A stretch of 8,015 bases of DNA from Phycisphaerales bacterium UBA7812 (GTDB taxonomy: Bacteria; Planctomycetota; Phycisphaerae; Phycisphaerales; UBA1924): contig DLBY01000178.1 in assembly GCA_002480345.1 (NCBI GenBank), positions 22,530 to 30,544 of the forward strand, written 5' to 3'. Positions 4,586 to 8,015 of the stretch are shown one piece after another (position 1 is the first letter of the stretch; each line of letters begins with the position of its first letter). The translations under genes and the position numbers were made by a program. A model generated the notes under the pieces. The model was not told the origin of the DNA. It ran no database searches and was given only the letters and a program-made list of their open reading frames with translations.

Positions 4586-6033
4586 CGGACAGCGACGCCC
4601 CCACCGTCACCATCGTCAACACCGGGATCGCGAACACCGCGTCGGTCGCCGCGGCGTTCACGCGCCTGGGCGCCACCGTCGAACTCACCGACGACCCTGG
4701 GCGTGCGCGCGCCGCGAGCCACCTGGTGCTGCCGGGGGTCGGCGCGTTCGGCCCGGGCGCCGACATGCTCCGCGGGCGAGGGCTCGACGCGGTGATCCGC
4801 GAGCGGCTCGCCGCCGACCGCCCGACCCTGTGCGTCTGCCTGGGCCTCCAACTCCTGTGCGCCACGAGCGACGAGACCCCCGGCGCGACGGGCCTGGGCA
4901 TCATCGACGCCCATGTCGGCGCATTCCCCGACACCGTCCGCACCCCACAGTTCGGCTGGAACCTGGCGACGCCCGAGGACGAGCCCCGATTCCTCACGCC
5001 GGGCTACGCCTACTTCGCAAATTCCTACCGCCTGACCGCGATCCCCGAGGGCTGGTCGGGCGCGATCGCCAACCACGCCGGCCCGTTCGTCGCGGCCCTG
5101 CAGCGGGGCAACACGCTCGCCTGCCAGTTCCACCCCGAACTGTCGGGCCCGTGGGGTCTCGGCGTGCTGGGCCGCTGGCTGACCGGTTCGAACGAGATCG
5201 CCATCGGGGACTCGATAACTGGGGCGGGTGGCATCACCAACCGCGTCATCCCCTGCCTCGATGTCCGCGACGGGCGCGTCGTGAAGGGCGTGAAGTTCCA
5301 GAACCTCCGCGACGCGGGCGACCCCGTCGAGCAGGCGACCGCCTACGAGTCGCAGAACGCCGACGAGATCGTGATCCTCGATGTCAGCGCCACGCCCGAG
5401 GGGCGTTCGACCGCGGTCGAAACGGTCGCGAGCGTGCGCGCCACCCTGTCCATCCCCCTCACGGTCGGGGGGGGCGTCAAGCAGCTCAGCGACGCGCTCG
5501 CCCTGCTCGACGCGGGGGCGGACAAGGTCGGGATCAACTCCGCCGCGGTCGAGAATCCCGAGATCATCCGGGCGCTCGCCGACCAGGTCGGCACGCAGTG
5601 CGTCGTGCTCGCGATCGACGCCGCCCGCTACGAGGACGGGCGGGAAGGCTGGGAAGTCGTCACCCGCTCGGGCACGAACCGGACGGGCCTCGACGCAATC
5701 GCGTGGGCGAGGCGCGGATTCGAACTCGGCGCCGGGGAGATCCTGCTGACCTCCTACGACCGCGACGGCACCCACGAGGGATACGACCTCGACCTGATCC
5801 GCGCCATCGCGGCGGTCGTCAATGTCCCGATCATCGCCTCGGGCGGCGCATCGAACGCGCAGCACATGAGCGCCGCAATCGATGCCGGCGCCGACGCGGT
5901 GCTCGCCGCGTCGATCTTCCACGACGGGCACACGACAGTCGGCGATATCAAGGACGACCTGGCACGCGCGGGCATCGCCGTCCGCCGAGAACTAGGTGCA
6001 AAGACAGCCGGTCTGCAGGAGAACGCGTCGTGA
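4582..6033 (+). CDS. hisHF: fused imidazole glycerol phosphate synthase (HisH-HisF)
   Basis: One 483-residue polypeptide carries both halves of IGP synthase, which turns PRFAR and glutamine into imidazole glycerol phosphate and AICAR. Residues 1-200 are the class-I glutaminase HisH: LPGVGAFG at 50-57 for the oxyanion strand, nucleophile Cys86 in CVCLGLQLL, FGWNLA at 124-129, and His184 and Glu186 in CQFHPE. Residues about 218-475 are the HisF barrel: VIPCLDVRDGRVVKGVKF at 222-239 with catalytic Asp227, VGGGVK at 295-300, SYDRDGTHEGYD at 391-402 with the second catalytic Asp, and ASGGAS at 419-424. The linker (about 201-217, TGSNEIAIGDSITGAGG) has no stop or start signal, so this is a true fusion. 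The same order occurs in fungal HIS7 and plant IGP synthase. ATG 4582 follows AAGGGGA (4568-4574) and overlaps the hisB stop. Asn147 replaces the usual His of the FVHSY motif. Confidence 0.96.
   Translation: MTDSDAPTVTIVNTGIANTASVAAAFTRLGATVELTDDPGRARAASHLVLPGVGAFGPGADMLRGRGLDAVIRERLAADRPTLCVCLGLQLLCATSDETPGATGLGIIDAHVGAFPDTVRTPQFGWNLATPEDEPRFLTPGYAYFANSYRLTAIPEGWSGAIANHAGPFVAALQRGNTLACQFHPELSGPWGLGVLGRWLTGSNEIAIGDSITGAGGITNRVIPCLDVRDGRVVKGVKFQNLRDAGDPVEQATAYESQNADEIVILDVSATPEGRSTAVETVASVRATLSIPLTVGGGVKQLSDALALLDAGADKVGINSAAVENPEIIRALADQVGTQCVVLAIDAARYEDGREGWEVVTRSGTNRTGLDAIAWARRGFELGAGEILLTSYDRDGTHEGYDLDLIRAIAAVVNVPIIASGGASNAQHMSAAIDAGADAVLAASIFHDGHTTVGDIKDDLARAGIAVRRELGAKTAGLQENAS
6017..6021 (+). 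promoter_or_regulatory. Shine-Dalgarno site fixing the GTG start of hisAIE
   Basis: AGGAG lies 8 nt before GTG 6030, within the last codons of hisHF. It decides the start of hisAIE, whose frame is otherwise open back to 4830. Confidence 0.8.
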
Positions 6034-7313
6034 TCATCCCCTCCATCGACATCGCGGACGGCTCGACGGTCCAGCTCGTGGGCGGCAAGGACCACGCCCT
6101 CGACGCGGGCGATCCGCGCCCGATCGCCGAGCGGTTCGGCCTTGTCGGCGAGATCGCGGTCATCGACCTCGACGCCGCCCGCGGCATCGGGAGCAACAAA
6201 GAACTCATCAAAGACCTGCTCTCGATCGCGCCCTGCCGGGTGGGCGGGGGCATCCGCGATGTCGAGACCGCGATCGAGTGGCTCGACGCGGGCGCACGGA
6301 AAGTGATCCTCGGCACCGCCGCGACACCCGAGATCCTCCGCGAACTGCCGCGCGACCGTGTCATCGCGGCCCTCGACGCGGAGCACGACGACATCGTCGT
6401 CGAGGGCTGGACAAAGGCGACGGGCCTGAAGATCGAAGACCGGATCGACGAACTCCGCGACCTTGTGGGCGGGTTCCTAGTCACCTTTGTCGAACTCGAG
6501 GGACGCATGGGCGGGCTGCCCGAGGAGCGGGTGCGTGCGCTCGCGGCGCGGGCAGGCGATGCCCGGATGACCGTGGCGGGGGGCGTGCGCACACCCGACG
6601 ACATCGCGATGGCGGACGCCGCGGGCGCCGATTCCCAGGTCGGCATGGCGCTCTACACCGGCGCCTTCTCGCTCGCGGAGGGGTTCAGCGCGCCGCTGAA
6701 GTCCGACCGCCCCGACGGGCTGTACCCGACGGTCGTGACCGACGAGCGCGGGGTCTCGCTCGGGCTCGTGTATTCCAGCGACGAGTCGATCGCGGAGGCG
6801 CTGCGCACGAAGCGGGGCGTCTACCACTCCCGCTCGCGGGGCGGGCTGTGGGTCAAGGGCGAAACCTCGGGCGACACGCAGGAACTGCTCTCGATCGCAC
6901 CCGATTGCGACCGAGACGCGCTGCGGTTCACGGTCCGCCAGGCGGGGGGCGGGTTCTGCCACACCGGGACGCACACCTGCTTCGGGAACCAGACCGGGCT
7001 GGCGGCGCTGGAGCGCACGATCGCGTCCAGGCTCGCCGACGCACCGGAGGGCTCGTACACCCGCCGCCTGCTGGACGACCCGGCGCTGCTGCGCGCCAAG
7101 CTGCTCGAGGAGGCGGGCGAGCTGATCGGCGCGGACACGCCCGAGGACGCGGTGTGGGAGGCGGCGGATGTGATCTACTTCGCGCTCGTCGCGGCGATGC
7201 AGCGCGGCGCGAGCCTCGCGGAGATCGAGACGATGCTGGACGGGCGCACGCGGAAGGTCACGCGGAGACCCGGGGACGCGAAGCCGAATAAAATCTCGGG
7301 AGGATCCCGATGA
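6030..7313 (+). CDS. hisAIE: HisA-HisI-HisE trifunctional fusion enzyme
   Basis: This 427-residue protein joins three consecutive enzymes. Residues 1-222 are HisA (ProFAR isomerase): MIIPSIDIADG with catalytic Asp7, VGGGIRD at 71-77, ELEGRMGG at 155-162 and VAGGVRTPDD at 182-191. Residues about 226-325 are HisI (phosphoribosyl-AMP cyclohydrolase): RPDGLYPTVV, SRSRGGLWVKGETSG at 267-281, PDCDRDAL with metal ligands Asp292, Asp294 and Asp296, and CHTGTHTCF with Cys310 and Cys317 beside Cys293 as zinc ligands. Residues about 326-427 are HisE (phosphoribosyl-ATP pyrophosphohydrolase): SYTRRLLDD, KLLEEAGEL and WEAADVIYFAL. The domain order A-I-E is the reverse of the reaction order E-I-A. The frame is open upstream through hisHF, but GTG 6030 is clearly the start: AGGAG at 6017-6021 lies 8 nt away, it forms a GTGA overlap, and HisA begins exactly there. 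Confidence 0.95.
   Translation: MIIPSIDIADGSTVQLVGGKDHALDAGDPRPIAERFGLVGEIAVIDLDAARGIGSNKELIKDLLSIAPCRVGGGIRDVETAIEWLDAGARKVILGTAATPEILRELPRDRVIAALDAEHDDIVVEGWTKATGLKIEDRIDELRDLVGGFLVTFVELEGRMGGLPEERVRALAARAGDARMTVAGGVRTPDDIAMADAAGADSQVGMALYTGAFSLAEGFSAPLKSDRPDGLYPTVVTDERGVSLGLVYSSDESIAEALRTKRGVYHSRSRGGLWVKGETSGDTQELLSIAPDCDRDALRFTVRQAGGGFCHTGTHTCFGNQTGLAALERTIASRLADAPEGSYTRRLLDDPALLRAKLLEEAGELIGADTPEDAVWEAADVIYFALVAAMQRGASLAEIETMLDGRTRKVTRRPGDAKPNKISGGSR
7298..7303 (+). promoter_or_regulatory. strong Shine-Dalgarno site of hisD
   Basis: GGGAGG sits 6 nt before ATG 7310, inside the last codons of hisAIE. It is among the strongest ribosome-binding sequences in the operon and supports independent initiation of hisD in addition to translational coupling. 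Confidence 0.75.
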
Positions 7314-8015
7314 GCCACCTGCTGCGACGCGTCCCGCCCTCGGAGATCACCCGCCTGCTGCGCCCGCCTGTGGACGACGCGACGCTCGCGTCCGCGTCGG
7401 CGATCATCGCGGATGTGCGCACGCGCGGGGAAGCGGGGATCCGGTCATACGCCGAGAAGTTCGGCGAGCGCGAGCCGGGCTCGCCGCTGGTCCTGGGCCA
7501 CATCGAGATGGCGGCGGCGCTGACCCGTATCGGGCACGACGACCGCGCCACCCTGAAGCGGGCGGCGCGTCGGATCGAGGCGTTCGCGCGCGCGCAGCGC
7601 GACTCGGTCCGCGAGCTTTCGGTGCCGATCCCGGGCGGGCACGCGGGGCACACGGTCGAGCCCGTGCGCGCCGCGGGGTGCTACGCGCCGGGGGGGCGCT
7701 ACCCGCTCCCCTCGTCGGTGCTGATGACCGCCATCACCGCGAAGGCCGCGGGGTGCGAGCGCGTCGTCGTCGCGAGCCCCGGGGCGCCGGACATCATGCT
7801 CGCGGCGGCGTCGATCGCGGGCGCCGACGCGTTCCTCGCGGTGGGCGGGGCGCACGTGGTCGCGGCGCTGGCGTTCGGTTTCGGGGAGGGCGCGTCGCGG
7901 TTCGGGCCCGTCGATGTGATCGCGGGGCCCGGGAACCGGTTCGTCACCGCGGCGAAGCAGCTGGTCTCGGGCGTCGTCGGCATCGACATGCTCGCGGGCC
8001 CCAGCGAGCTGCTCG
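7310..8015 (+). CDS. hisD: histidinol dehydrogenase, N-terminal part (cut by window end)
   Basis: HisD performs the last two steps, oxidising histidinol to histidinal and then to histidine with two NAD+ and a zinc ion. The reading frame runs to the window end without a stop, giving 235 residues of an enzyme that is usually about 430. Visible family motifs are ADVRTRGEAGIRSYAEKF near the N-terminus, GCYAPGGRYPLPSSVLMTAI (canonical G-Y-x-PGG-x-x-x-x-PSS-x-LM), VGGAHVVAALAFG, then DVIAGPGNRFVTAAKQLV and IDMLAGPSELL. The catalytic Glu/His pair and the zinc ligands lie beyond the window. The usual Gln of GGAQA is His here. ATG 7310 overlaps the hisAIE stop (ATGA) and is preceded by a strong GGGAGG at 7298-7303. 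It is in a different frame from hisAIE, so the two are separate proteins made by coupled translation. Confidence 0.95.
   Translation, partial: MSHLLRRVPPSEITRLLRPPVDDATLASASAIIADVRTRGEAGIRSYAEKFGEREPGSPLVLGHIEMAAALTRIGHDDRATLKRAARRIEAFARAQRDSVRELSVPIPGGHAGHTVEPVRAAGCYAPGGRYPLPSSVLMTAITAKAAGCERVVVASPGAPDIMLAAASIAGADAFLAVGGAHVVAALAFGFGEGASRFGPVDVIAGPGNRFVTAAKQLVSGVVGIDMLAGPSELL

Noticed and set aside
4282..5931. 549-codon open frame on the minus strand across hisB and hisHF
   Set aside because: It is an antisense shadow of conserved his genes produced by high GC content; no domain or start signal supports it.
4830..6029. Possible N-terminal extension of the HisA fusion protein back to 4830
   Set aside because: The upstream part is an out-of-frame reading of hisHF, rich in Arg and Pro. 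HisA begins precisely at GTG 6030 behind a Shine-Dalgarno sequence.
7295..7320. Programmed frameshift joining hisAIE to hisD into a HIS4-like chain
   Set aside because: There is no slippery heptamer before the TGA, and a strong GGGAGG with ATG supports separate initiation of hisD.

Overview
The window is a GC-rich bacterial chromosome segment with every recognisable gene on the + strand. It holds the 3' end of an aconitase gene, a small two-gene unit of unknown role, and then most of a compact histidine biosynthesis operon preceded by what looks like a complete translation-controlled attenuator. The host cannot be named with certainty. The GC richness, the lack of Shine-Dalgarno sequences at some genes, and the eukaryote-like fusions of his enzymes would fit a planctomycete (possibly Phycisphaerae), but this is an inference made without any search.

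Layout. Positions 1-301 encode the last 99 residues of aconitate hydratase. A perfect intrinsic terminator follows (350-379). Positions 402-1145 encode a seven-helix membrane protein of unknown function, and 1142-1642 a GNAT-type acetyltransferase that overlaps it by 4 nt. The 263-nt gap at 1643-1905 is the regulatory centre of the window. It contains a candidate promoter (1665-1692), a 19-codon leader peptide with seven consecutive His codons (1699-1758), a 10-bp intrinsic terminator (1795-1823), and an alternative 10-bp pairing (1744-1753 with 1797-1806) that would destroy that terminator.

The operon then runs hisG (1906-2841), hisC (2838-3980), hisB (3977-4585), a HisH-HisF fusion (4582-6033), a HisA-HisI-HisE triple fusion (6030-7313) and hisD (7310 to beyond the window end). 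All five junctions are 4-nt ATGA or GTGA overlaps, so the operon appears translationally coupled from end to end.

How it works together. HisG makes phosphoribosyl-ATP. The HisE, HisI and HisA domains of one polypeptide would then carry out the next three consecutive steps to PRFAR. The HisH-HisF fusion converts PRFAR to imidazole glycerol phosphate and AICAR. HisB dehydrates it, HisC transaminates, and HisD makes the final two oxidations to histidine. HisB is monofunctional and no histidinol-phosphate phosphatase is visible, so that enzyme must lie elsewhere. When charged tRNA-His is scarce, the ribosome should stall on the seven His codons and allow the antiterminator to form. When histidine is plentiful, the ribosome reaches the leader stop codon, covers the antiterminator strand, and transcription ends before hisG.

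The most noteworthy items are the his attenuator, the HisA-HisI-HisE fusion with HisD coupled directly behind it (reminiscent of fungal HIS4), and the HisH-HisF fusion (reminiscent of fungal HIS7).
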